Of a stretch of 64,000 nucleotides of DNA, positions 33,549 through 42,133 are shown piece after piece; position 1 is the stretch's first letter, and the number at the start of each line of letters is the position of its first letter. The translations under genes and the position numbers were made by a program. The notes under the pieces were generated by a model. It was not told the origin of the DNA, ran no database searches, and saw only the letters and a list, made by a program, of their open reading frames with translations. Source of the stretch: Thalassotalea insulae (lineage in GTDB: Bacteria > Pseudomonadota > Gammaproteobacteria > Enterobacterales > Alteromonadaceae); NCBI RefSeq assembly GCF_030161395.1, contig NZ_BSST01000001.1, forward strand, positions 1,860,001 to 1,924,000. The letters run 5' to 3'.

Positions 33549-35582
33549 ATGTCATTTTTTACCCGATTAACTTCAATATTTATTATTACGATCTTTATTA
33601 CAGCCTGTGGCGGAGGTGGCAGTACTTCAGCAACTAATACGCCGACGCCACTGCCTGCACCAAATGAATCGCCAAAGGCCGTGGTGATGTCTGAACAAGA
33701 CTTTTCTGTTGTTGGTTTAAAAGAAGTCATACTGAACGGTTCAAGCTCAACAGACAGCGATGGAACTATTACCCAATACTCATGGTCGCAAACCTCAGGA
33801 ACGCCAGTAACATTAATTAATGCAGACAAAGCAGAATTAACTTTTACTCCCGGCAACATTAGCGAAACACTAAGTTTTCAGTTAACAGTAACTGATAACG
33901 AAGGTGCCACTAATACTACAAACGTTGAGCTCACAGTTTCTCCGTATTTTAAACAATTAAGCGCAGGCTTTAATCACTATTGTGCAATTGTTGCAGAATC
34001 TAATGGCGATGAACTTTATTGCTGGGGTGACGAAACAACACCTCCCGAAGTAAGCAACCCGACAGCCATTTATAGCGGAATACATTTTGGCGGATATCAT
34101 TGTGTTGTTGATGACAACGGTACTCAGTGTTGGGGAAATAGAGAGCCGATTAATAACGTTCCACAGCTCAATAATGTGCAAAAAATTGCAATTTCAGAAA
34201 GGTTTGCTTGTGCTTTAGATGATACAGGGGTTCAATGCTGGGGAGAATACATTCCTCAACTGCCCATATTATCAAACCCTACCGATATTATAGTAAGCGA
34301 TAATGCTCTTTGCGTAAAAGATGATAATGGCGTTAGATGCTTTGATAATTTTTACGGACAAATGGTACTTCCTATTGCTAATATTTCCGCCATTTTTGGT
34401 GGTAATTTTGATAACGTCTGTGCGTTAAATAATGAAGGCATGTCTTGCTGGAGAGCAGGAACAGGTATTGTATTTGCATCACATGATTTTTCCGATATCA
34501 CCAGCCTAGCTCAAACTAATGAAGATATTTGTGTCTTGTTGCCAAACGAAGTAAATGAACAGTACGTAACATGCTTCGATCATTATGAAAATACTAAATT
34601 TTCAGACTTGATACCCAATTTATCCAACCCAAGAGTAATAGCTGCCACACGCGATAGTTTTTGCGCAATAGATGACAAAGGCATTTCTTGTTGGGGTCAT
34701 GAATACGACAATCAAACCAATCCTCCAGAATTTGCAACAATTGAACAACTAACCTCAGGTTTTAATATCAGTTGTGCGATTGGTACCAAAAAAAACCAGG
34801 ACAATATTCTAGAATGTTGGGGGGATGAGAATAACCTTGATATGACAACATTACCTGAGTACAGCAACCCTACATATATTAGTGCCAATGACATGCTAAG
34901 TTGCTTAATAGATGACAATGGTCCTCGATGTTGGGGATTTGATCTTTCAGCTTCATTTCCTCATTATACAACAAAAGACCTCTACTTACCTGAATGGACA
35001 AATGTTACCGTAATAGAACCGTATGGAGAATCATCCGTCTGTGCCATTACTAATAATCAGGTTGAATGTTATGGCAGAAAAGGTAAAGAATACTCTCCAG
35101 AGTTGGTTAATCCGATATCATTAGCTGCTGGTGATACTTTTTCTTGTGCAATTGATGACAATGGCGTTACGTGTTGGGGCGATATGTACGGTAAACCTTT
35201 TGATGTCGCTACACCTGAATTAAATGCTCCAACCAGCTTAACAGCTGAAGACAGCCACGCATGTGCAATCGCAGATAATCAAGTACATTGTTGGGGAAAA
35301 AGAACCAGAGATATACTCAATGTACCTCAATTAAACAATCCAACTAAGGTGGTTGCCGGTCCAAGACATACCTGTGCAATTGATGACAATGGCGTTACGT
35401 GTTGGGGCGATAATTATTATGGAGAACTAGATGTTCCAGTATTATCAAATCCAACAGATATTACTGTAGGTTATCATTATTCTTGTGCAAAAGATGATAC
35501 TGGACTAGTTTGCTGGGGCTGGAATGGCTTTGGCGGTACTCCTGTTCCTTTGAAATACCAAATCACAGGAAATGCAAACTAA
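33549..35582 (+). CDS. Lipoprotein with PKD/REJ-like domain and 14 RCC1-like Cys-paired repeats
   Basis: 677 residues. Lipobox FITACGGGG (lipid cysteine about residue 21) and a threonine/proline linker lead to an Ig/PKD-type domain (about 40-135, VILNGSSSTDSDGTITQYSW). Then 14 repeats follow, each with a CAIDDNGVTCWGD-like core holding two cysteines, typical of bacterial RCC1-like propellers. Fourteen blades would make two seven-bladed propellers. Two repeats are identical over 40 bp of DNA (35145-35184 and 35373-35412), a sign of recent internal duplication. A surface-exposed binding protein is inferred; ligand unknown. Confidence 0.83.
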   Translation: MSFFTRLTSIFIITIFITACGGGGSTSATNTPTPLPAPNESPKAVVMSEQDFSVVGLKEVILNGSSSTDSDGTITQYSWSQTSGTPVTLINADKAELTFTPGNISETLSFQLTVTDNEGATNTTNVELTVSPYFKQLSAGFNHYCAIVAESNGDELYCWGDETTPPEVSNPTAIYSGIHFGGYHCVVDDNGTQCWGNREPINNVPQLNNVQKIAISERFACALDDTGVQCWGEYIPQLPILSNPTDIIVSDNALCVKDDNGVRCFDNFYGQMVLPIANISAIFGGNFDNVCALNNEGMSCWRAGTGIVFASHDFSDITSLAQTNEDICVLLPNEVNEQYVTCFDHYENTKFSDLIPNLSNPRVIAATRDSFCAIDDKGISCWGHEYDNQTNPPEFATIEQLTSGFNISCAIGTKKNQDNILECWGDENNLDMTTLPEYSNPTYISANDMLSCLIDDNGPRCWGFDLSASFPHYTTKDLYLPEWTNVTVIEPYGESSVCAITNNQVECYGRKGKEYSPELVNPISLAAGDTFSCAIDDNGVTCWGDMYGKPFDVATPELNAPTSLTAEDSHACAIADNQVHCWGKRTRDILNVPQLNNPTKVVAGPRHTCAIDDNGVTCWGDNYYGELDVPVLSNPTDITVGYHYSCAKDDTGLVCWGWNGFGGTPVPLKYQITGNAN

Positions 35583-35648
35583 CTATTAAACCAGCTAAAG
35601 GTAGATAACTCATCAGAAATCTATCTTTAGCATTAGCCAAGACTACTT

Positions 35649-36182
35649 ATGTTAGAAAGCAAACGACTGATACTAAAGCCACCATCGCTGGCATTACAGC
35701 CAGCGGTGTTAGCCGCAATTCGAGAAAGCAAGGCGGAATTGGAGCAATTTCTGCTTTGGGTGCCTTACGCATTGACCGAAAAACAGTCGATCGACGATAT
35801 TAAAAAAGCAATTGAAAACTTTAACCGCTTTGAGCATGAGCTACGTTATTTTATTGTCGAAAAAGACACCTGTGAATTAATCGGCGCTATTGGTTTGCTG
35901 ATCAAAGATGAAAATCAGGGCTATTTTGAACTCGGCTACTGGCTGAAAACCTCGGCCACCGGACAAGGCTTTATTACTGAAGCGGTGTATAGACTGGAAA
36001 AGCACGCGTTTGAACAACTTAATGCTAAGTGTATTGAAATTAAAGCCGCCGAAACTAACGTAAAAAGTCAGGCGGTTGCTCTGCGTTGCGGCTATCAATA
36101 TCGGGCAACTCTGCCCAGTGACAGTCAATTACCATCCGGTGAGTTAAACAATACTATTGTCTATACCAAGACTTGTTTATAA
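35649..36182 (+). CDS. GNAT N-acetyltransferase (RimJ/RimL type)
   Basis: 177 residues: LILKPPSLALQPAVLAAIRESKAELEQFLLWVPYALT, then ELIGAIGLLI, FELGYWLKTSATGQGFITEAVYRLEKHAF with the acetyl-CoA loop, and ETNVKSQAVALRCGYQY. This is the pattern of RimJ/RimL and ribosomal or small-molecule acetyltransferases. The acceptor is unknown. It overlaps no gene but leads into the LysE gene within 30 bp, so the two may be co-transcribed. Confidence 0.88.
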   Translation: MLESKRLILKPPSLALQPAVLAAIRESKAELEQFLLWVPYALTEKQSIDDIKKAIENFNRFEHELRYFIVEKDTCELIGAIGLLIKDENQGYFELGYWLKTSATGQGFITEAVYRLEKHAFEQLNAKCIEIKAAETNVKSQAVALRCGYQYRATLPSDSQLPSGELNNTIVYTKTCL

Positions 36183-36211
36183 CAACAATAATTCACAACG
36201 AGCATCAACTC

Positions 36212-36826
36212 ATGGATTTACTCAATTTATTTATTTTTATTCCCGCCTGTTTTGCCTTAAACATGGCACCGGGACCGAATAACTTATTAGCAATGAATAA
36301 TGCCAGATGCTATGGCATAAGCACTGCTCTTATTGCCGGATTTGGCCGACTGTTTGCCTTTAGTATCATGATAGTACTCGCTGCTTCAGGACTTGCCGCC
36401 GTGTTATACGCCTCAGAAACCATTTTCCTGATGATTAAAGTTATCGGCGCTGCTTATTTACTATGGATTGCCATTCAGCTTTGGCACGCAACCGCCGCGC
36501 CAGCAACAGAGCACAATAGCTCAGGTAATTATCTGGCATTAGCCCGGCAAGAATTTACTCTGGCAGCCGGTAACCCGAAAGCCATTTTAATTTTCACTGC
36601 GTTTTTACCACAGTTTGTCGATCCAAATGCCAATATTAATAACCAGTTTTTACAGCTCGGCGCAATTTTTCTGTTATTAGAGTTAATCGCGATCACTATC
36701 TATGGCTTATTCGGCCGTTATTTACGTCACTGGTTTACCCAAGCGAAAACCGCGAAACGATTTAATCGCGCCTGTGCCGGATTTCTTGGCCTATCAGGCG
36801 CTAATTTATTATTAGCAGAACAATGA
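36212..36826 (+). CDS. LysE/RhtB family amino-acid exporter
   Basis: 204 residues from ATG 36212, the usual length of the family; a TTG-type start at 36173 would overlap the acetyltransferase gene. The N-terminal motif FALNMAPGPNNLLAMNNARCYG is diagnostic, followed by about six transmembrane helices and the second conserved segment GNPKAILIFTAFLPQFVDP. Substrate (lysine, homoserine, threonine or other) cannot be assigned. Confidence 0.92.
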   Translation: MDLLNLFIFIPACFALNMAPGPNNLLAMNNARCYGISTALIAGFGRLFAFSIMIVLAASGLAAVLYASETIFLMIKVIGAAYLLWIAIQLWHATAAPATEHNSSGNYLALARQEFTLAAGNPKAILIFTAFLPQFVDPNANINNQFLQLGAIFLLLELIAITIYGLFGRYLRHWFTQAKTAKRFNRACAGFLGLSGANLLLAEQ

Positions 36827-36844
36827 TAGCGAGATAAAAATCAG

Positions 36845-37216
36845 ATGTTAATTTTTGCAAGTATACTCTTAATTGCCATTGGCATTATCCACTCTTATCT
36901 CGGTGAAAAATACCTTTTGATCCGACTATTTCGCCGTGATAATTTACCACGATTACTTGGCAGTGACTGGTTTACCAAACGCACTCTACGTTTTGCCTGG
37001 CACTTAACGACATTGGCCTGGTGGGGCTTTGCCGGTATTTTAATTGTTTATGCTGCTCCTACAGTTAACTTCAAACAAGGAATTTTAGTAATCACAGCCA
37101 GCGTTTTTCTACTTAGTGGACTTTTATCCGCAGGTTTTACTAAAGGAAAGCACTTTTCCTGGTGCTTTTTCTGGTTGATTGCCGCGATTTGTTTTTATCA
37201 AGCTTACCTATTTTAA
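36845..37216 (+). CDS. Small membrane protein, four predicted helices
   Basis: 123 residues with hydrophobic segments at about 1-16, 53-70, 77-97 and 103-123. HSYLGEKYLLIRLFRRDNLPRLLGSDWF forms the connecting loop. No family was recognised with certainty. It follows the LysE gene by 18 bp and precedes the small secreted protein gene, so it is likely part of the same short operon. Confidence 0.65.
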   Translation: MLIFASILLIAIGIIHSYLGEKYLLIRLFRRDNLPRLLGSDWFTKRTLRFAWHLTTLAWWGFAGILIVYAAPTVNFKQGILVITASVFLLSGLLSAGFTKGKHFSWCFFWLIAAICFYQAYLF

Positions 37217-37249
37217 ATACCTAGCTGATAATTACATTTAAGGATAATC

Positions 37250-37609
37250 ATGAAAAACCAATTTGTTAAAACCTTTACCTTACTACTGCTCTTATGCTCG
37301 GCTAACACTTTTGCCCAGTCATGTGAGATTAACGGCAGCTGGAAACATTCGCAAAAACCGGCCAGCTTACTTATTGATATAAGCAAACAACAAATCACTG
37401 TTGAACGTCATCAACTCAACCCTGATACCGCCGGGTTAACCGTAATCCAAGAATTGCAAACTGATAAAACAAAGGAAAACCTTTGGTCAGGTAAGATGTA
37501 TGCCGCGACCAGCGACTCATTTATTCCAGTCAAAATAACAGCACTCAATTGCCATACCTTAGTAGTCACAGAAAACATGAAAGAAATTCTTCGTTTATTA
37601 CGTGATTAG
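37250..37609 (+). CDS. Small secreted hypothetical protein
   Basis: 119 residues with a signal peptide ending TFAQS (about residue 23) and two cysteines in the mature part (SCEINGSW and NCHTL), probably a disulfide. The WKHSQKPASLLIDISKQQITVERH pattern suggests a small lipocalin-like or META-like beta domain, but this is weak. AAGGA is eight bases before the ATG. Confidence 0.6.
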   Translation: MKNQFVKTFTLLLLLCSANTFAQSCEINGSWKHSQKPASLLIDISKQQITVERHQLNPDTAGLTVIQELQTDKTKENLWSGKMYAATSDSFIPVKITALNCHTLVVTENMKEILRLLRD

Positions 37610-37727
37610 TCGCCACGGCTCCGACTGACTCAGAACAATACGCCTTAGTAAATTTTTCACTCAATAGAGAAAAATCAACGAAATTAGGCTATAGTGCGCT
37701 ATTTATTATCAACCTCTGAGGTAAGTC

Positions 37728-38357
37728 GTGGCGGCTCCAGGCAATTTATTTATCCTTTCCGCGCCAAGTGGTGCTGGAAAATCCAGCCTTATATCAGCAT
37801 TGTTAAAACAGCCTAGTGAACGAGCAATGCAAGTATCAGTGTCTCACACCACACGTGATCCACGCCCGGGCGAAATTAACGGTCAACATTATCACTTTGT
37901 CACCGTTGAGAAGTTTAAACAGCAAATCGAGCAAAAAGAGTTTTATGAATACGCGGAAGTATTTGGCAACTATTACGGCACATCAGAAACCGCAATTGAC
38001 GCACAGTTAGCACAAGGGATTGACGTCTTTTTAGATATCGACTGGCAAGGTGCCCAACAGGTACGAATGAAAAAACCTGACGTTACTACCATTTTTATCA
38101 GCCCACCATCCAAACAAGAATTAGAAAATCGCTTAACAAGTCGAGGCCAAGACAGCGAACAAGTGATAAAAGAACGTATGGCGCAAGCAAAGGCGGAATG
38201 CTCACATTATCAGGAGTTTGACTACATCATAGTCAATGATGATTTTGATCAGGCGCTTGCTGATTTAACCACTATTGTTAACAATCAACGCTTAAAACGT
38301 AGCCAACAAGTGCAAAATCATCAACTTTTATTCAAAGAGCTATTGGCTAACGATTAA
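37728..38357 (+). CDS. gmk: Guanylate kinase
   Basis: 209 residues from GTG 37728, with GAGGT upstream. It phosphorylates GMP to GDP. The P-loop SAPSGAGKSS is at residues 11-20; VSHTTRDPRPGEINGQHYHFV binds GMP; DIDWQGAQQVR and RMAQAKAECSHYQEFDYIIVNDD are family blocks. It heads the conserved gmk-rpoZ-spoT block. Confidence 0.97.
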   Translation: MAAPGNLFILSAPSGAGKSSLISALLKQPSERAMQVSVSHTTRDPRPGEINGQHYHFVTVEKFKQQIEQKEFYEYAEVFGNYYGTSETAIDAQLAQGIDVFLDIDWQGAQQVRMKKPDVTTIFISPPSKQELENRLTSRGQDSEQVIKERMAQAKAECSHYQEFDYIIVNDDFDQALADLTTIVNNQRLKRSQQVQNHQLLFKELLAND

Positions 38358-38411
38358 GCACATAGTAAACTACGCAACTATTTTGTAATTTTTAAACGTT
38401 GGAGTGACCAA

Positions 38412-38693
38412 ATGGCTCGCGTAACTGTTGAAGATGCCGTAGATGCAATCGGTAATCGTTTTGACTTGGTGTTAATAGCATCTCGTCGTGCTCGTCAAAT
38501 TGCAACGGGTGGTAAAGAACCTTTGGTTGAATTAGAAAATGATAAGCCTACTGTCTTAGCTTTACGTGAGATAGAAAAGGGGTTGATCTCAACTGAAGTA
38601 ATGGACGACACAGATCGTCATGAGCAAATTCAACAAGAATCTGCTGAATTAGCTGCTGTAGCTGCAATTGTTGGTGGTAACAACCAGCAATAA
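38412..38693 (+). CDS. rpoZ: RNA polymerase omega subunit
   Basis: 93 residues starting MARVTVEDAVDAIGNRFDLVLIASRRARQI, the hallmark of omega, which helps beta-prime folding and forms a ppGpp site with it. TVLALREIEKGLI is the second conserved segment. A terminator follows, so spoT is probably transcribed from its own promoter. Confidence 0.98.
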   Translation: MARVTVEDAVDAIGNRFDLVLIASRRARQIATGGKEPLVELENDKPTVLALREIEKGLISTEVMDDTDRHEQIQQESAELAAVAAIVGGNNQQ

Positions 38694-38719
38694 TTCGATA
38701 CTAATATTCGTTTATTAAG

Positions 38720-38753
38720 CGCGTAATTATCACTGTATAATTACGCGTTTTTT
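38720..38753 (+). terminator. Rho-independent terminator after rpoZ
   Basis: CGCGTAATTAT-CACTGT-ATAATTACGCG is a perfect 11-bp stem followed directly by six T residues. Confidence 0.93.
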
Positions 38754-38862
38754 CTAACTAGTATCAGAGTATCACTGTGAACTGTTTGGCTTTCATACTG
38801 ATTCAACGTATTCTTATAGTTATAAGCAGATAATTTTCACCATTCACTAAGGGATTTATTGC

Positions 38863-40971
38863 GTGTACCTTTTTGAACCATTAAAAGCACATGTCTCCAG
38901 TTATTTATCAAAAGTACAAATTGATCTATTAAGACAAGCCTATATCGTTGCCCGCGATGCACATGAAGGACAAATGCGTTCAAGTGGTGAACCTTATATT
39001 ACTCATCCGGTAGCCGTTGCCTTAAATCTCGCGAAAATGCATCTGGATCATGAAACCTTGATGGCTGCGCTACTCCATGACGTGATAGAAGACACCGCAG
39101 TCACTAAAGATGAACTGGCGGAATTATTTGGTCACACTGTCGCTGAACTCGTAGAAGGCGTCAGTAAACTCGATAAATTAAAGTTTAATAATAAAGCAGA
39201 AATGCAAGCGGAAAACTTCCGTAAAATGCTGCTCGCGATGGTACAGGATATCCGAGTCATTTTAATTAAGCTGGCTGACCGCACCCATAATATGCGCACT
39301 TTAGACGCCTTACGGCCGGATAAACGCCGCCGCATTGCTCGCGAAACACTCGAAATTTATGCACCGATAGCCAATCGTCTCGGTATTCACGACATTAAAA
39401 ATGAACTGGAAGTATTAGGTTTTGAAGCCTTACATCCAATGCGTGCCCGAGCATTAAAATCAGCAGTGAAACAGGCACGCGGTAATCGTAAAGAAATTAT
39501 TAACAATATTCAGGAAGAAATAGCAGCTCGCCTTACAGAACATGGTATTGAGGCACAGGTTATTGGCCGAGAAAAACATCTGTTTTCGATTTATCGTAAA
39601 ATGTTAAACAAGGAATTAATGTTTAACGAGGTGATGGACATCTATGCATTTCGCATCATAGTGGATAACAAGTTAGATGAATGTTATCGCGCTCTAGGTG
39701 CCGTCCATAATTTATTTAAACCAATCGAAACTCGTTTTAAAGATTATATTGCCATCCCAAAAACCAATGGTTATCAGTCATTACATACCTCGTTAATTGG
39801 CCCGCACGGTATCCCAGTGGAAATCCAAATCAGAACCCGAGACATGGATCAAATGGCCGATAAAGGGGTTGCTGCTCACTGGCTTTATAAACAAAGTAAT
39901 GATGACGGTGGCACCACAGCACAAATGAAAGCTCGCCGCTGGATGCAAAGCTTGCTGGAACTACAGCAAAGTGCCGGTAGCTCATTTGAATTTATTGAAA
40001 ATGTAAAATCAGACCTATTCCCTGAAGAAATCTATGTATTTACTCCTGATGGCCGCATTATCGAATTACCCATGGGAGCAACAGCAGTCGATTTTGCTTA
40101 TGCGGTCCATACCGATGTCGGTAATTCCTGTGTTGGGGTAAAAGTTGACCGAAAACCTTATCCATTAAGTCAACCGATAGATTCTGGACAAACCATAGAA
40201 GTTATCACTTCGTCTGCTGCCCGACCAAATGCCACTTGGCTAAACTTTGTTGTTACTGCGAAGGCCCGTTTACAAATTCGGACATATTTACGCTCGCAAG
40301 AACAAAATGAATCTCACGCATTAGGTAAACGATTGCTCAGTCACGCTTTAGGCAAAACAAAACTCGACGATATTAGCCAGGAAAAAATTAAGCAGGTAGT
40401 GAAAGAAACCGGCAATAGCAGTTTTGATGATTTACTGGTTAATATCGGTTTGGGTAACGCGTTAAGCATAGGTATCGCTCGTCGTCTTACCGATGAATTC
40501 ACTGAAGACAGCGTGCTAAATCACTCCACCAGTAAAACTAAAATGCCAATCAAAGGTACTGAGGGCATGTTAGTCAACTATGGTAAATGTTGTCGTCCAA
40601 TTCCTGGTGATAGCATACTCGCTTATTTAAGCCCAGGTAAAGGTTTGATGGTGCATCAGCAAGGCTGTCGTAACATCAAAGGCTCTCAGGAAAGTCAATT
40701 ATTTCCAGTGAAATGGGACAGTGATATCGATCGTGACTTTATCGCTAAATTACGAATTGAAATCGTCAATCACCAAGGAGCGCTGGCTAAATTAACCAAT
40801 GTGGTCGCCAAATGTGATTCTAACGTTCATACCTTGAATTCAGGCGAAAAAGAATCTGGCTTATATGTAATTGATATGGAAATTACCTGTCGCAACCGTA
40901 TCCATTTAGCCGATATTATTCGTAAAATTAAAGTGATGGTTGACGTTCAACGCGTTGTCCGTAACAAGTAA
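38863..40971 (+). CDS. spoT: Bifunctional (p)ppGpp synthetase/hydrolase SpoT
   Basis: 702 residues, the same length as the enterobacterial protein, from GTG 38863. HD hydrolase domain (SGEPYITHPVAVALNLAKM, MAALLHDVIEDT), weak synthetase domain (EVMDIYAFRIIVD, FKDYIAIPKTNGYQSLHT), TGS domain (EIYVFTPDGRIIELPMGATAVDFAYAVHT), zinc-finger region (GKCCRPIPGD) and C-terminal ACT domain. It balances the alarmone ppGpp in carbon, fatty-acid and iron starvation. ridA starts 14 bp later, so the two are probably co-transcribed. Confidence 0.97.
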   Translation: MYLFEPLKAHVSSYLSKVQIDLLRQAYIVARDAHEGQMRSSGEPYITHPVAVALNLAKMHLDHETLMAALLHDVIEDTAVTKDELAELFGHTVAELVEGVSKLDKLKFNNKAEMQAENFRKMLLAMVQDIRVILIKLADRTHNMRTLDALRPDKRRRIARETLEIYAPIANRLGIHDIKNELEVLGFEALHPMRARALKSAVKQARGNRKEIINNIQEEIAARLTEHGIEAQVIGREKHLFSIYRKMLNKELMFNEVMDIYAFRIIVDNKLDECYRALGAVHNLFKPIETRFKDYIAIPKTNGYQSLHTSLIGPHGIPVEIQIRTRDMDQMADKGVAAHWLYKQSNDDGGTTAQMKARRWMQSLLELQQSAGSSFEFIENVKSDLFPEEIYVFTPDGRIIELPMGATAVDFAYAVHTDVGNSCVGVKVDRKPYPLSQPIDSGQTIEVITSSAARPNATWLNFVVTAKARLQIRTYLRSQEQNESHALGKRLLSHALGKTKLDDISQEKIKQVVKETGNSSFDDLLVNIGLGNALSIGIARRLTDEFTEDSVLNHSTSKTKMPIKGTEGMLVNYGKCCRPIPGDSILAYLSPGKGLMVHQQGCRNIKGSQESQLFPVKWDSDIDRDFIAKLRIEIVNHQGALAKLTNVVAKCDSNVHTLNSGEKESGLYVIDMEITCRNRIHLADIIRKIKVMVDVQRVVRNK

Positions 40972-40985
40972 TCTAAAGGAAAATT

Positions 40986-41375
40986 ATGAAAACTATTATT
41001 AATACTGAAAATGCACCAAGCGCAATTGGCACCTACAGCCAAGCCGTGAAAGTAAAAAACACCGTCTATCTGTCGGGGCAAATTCCATTAGTGCCTGAAA
41101 CCATGGAAGTCATTTCTGATGATTTCGCCGAGCAAGCACATCAGGTCTTTAAAAATTTATCTGCCGTATGTGAAGCCGCAGGTGGTAACTTAAACGATAT
41201 GGTTAAGGTCAATATTTTCTTAATGGATCTGAGTCAATTCGCTACAGTGAATGAAGTCATGAGTCAGTATTTCGAACAGCCTTACCCAGCTCGTGCGGCG
41301 GTACAGGTAGCACGTTTACCCAAAGATGTTGCTATCGAAATCGATGGCGTAATGGAATTACCTAACGTTGCCTAA
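40986..41375 (+). CDS. ridA: RidA family reactive intermediate deaminase
   Basis: 129 residues, a complete RidA/YjgF: AIGTYSQAVKVKNTVYLSGQIPLVPETME, NLSAVCEAAGGNLNDMVKVNIFL, and PYPARAAVQVARLPKDVAIEIDGV, with the arginine of PARAAV that binds the substrate carboxylate. It hydrolyses reactive enamine/imine intermediates to protect PLP enzymes. AAGGA precedes the ATG. It lies between spoT and trmH. Confidence 0.97.
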   Translation: MKTIINTENAPSAIGTYSQAVKVKNTVYLSGQIPLVPETMEVISDDFAEQAHQVFKNLSAVCEAAGGNLNDMVKVNIFLMDLSQFATVNEVMSQYFEQPYPARAAVQVARLPKDVAIEIDGVMELPNVA

Positions 41376-41401
41376 TAGCGCTTAGCAATAGAGAAAATCG
41401 A

Positions 41402-42109
41402 ATGACCCCAGAAAGGCTACAACGCATTAATGCCATGCTAGATCAACGCCAACCGGACCTTACCGTTTGTATGGAAGGTGTGCATAAAACTCATAACTTA
41501 GCCGCTATCGTCAGAACCGCTGATGCCATAGGTATCAGTGATGTTCATGCGGTATGGAAAAACGAGCGAATGCGTGTTTCCGGTGGTAGTGCAGCTGGTA
41601 GTCAAAACTGGGTTGATGTCCATAACTACTCCAGCACTAAAGACGCGATTGCGGTATTAAAACAGCAAAATATGCAGGTATTGGTCACTAATCTCTCTGA
41701 TACTTCGGTAGATTTTCGCGAAATTGATTACACCAAACCAACCGCAATTATTTTAGGCCAAGAAAAATTTGGTGCCACCGAAGAAGCATTAGCATTAGCC
41801 GATCAGGATATAGTGATCCCTATGGTTGGCATGGTGCAGTCACTCAACGTTTCCGTCGCAAACGCCGTAGTCTTATATGAAGCACAACGTCAGCGAAAAG
41901 CGGCCGGTATGTACGACAAACCAAGCATTTCTTATCAACGCCGCCAACGGTTTTTATTTGAAGGCGGTCACCCAATTTTTGCTCAGGCCTGTCAACGCAA
42001 AGGCTTGCCCTATCCTGAAATTGATGAGCAAGGACAAATTATTGCTTCTCAGCAGTGGTGGCAGCAAATGCAAATGACGCAAGAAGCCTGGCAAGAACTG
42101 GATAATTAA
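41402..42109 (+). CDS. trmH: tRNA (guanosine(18)-2'-O)-methyltransferase
   Basis: 235 residues of the SPOUT family. N-terminal MTPERLQRINAMLDQRQPDLTVCMEGVHKTHN, the S-adenosylmethionine trefoil-knot loops ILGQEKFGATEEAL and IPMVGMVQSLNVSVANAVVLYEA. It methylates Gm18 in the D-loop of tRNAs. Same order as in E. coli (spoT-trmH-recG), apart from the ridA insertion. Confidence 0.96.
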   Translation: MTPERLQRINAMLDQRQPDLTVCMEGVHKTHNLAAIVRTADAIGISDVHAVWKNERMRVSGGSAAGSQNWVDVHNYSSTKDAIAVLKQQNMQVLVTNLSDTSVDFREIDYTKPTAIILGQEKFGATEEALALADQDIVIPMVGMVQSLNVSVANAVVLYEAQRQRKAAGMYDKPSISYQRRQRFLFEGGHPIFAQACQRKGLPYPEIDEQGQIIASQQWWQQMQMTQEAWQELDN

Positions 42110-42133
42110 GTGCACAAACAATAGGCTAGTAAG

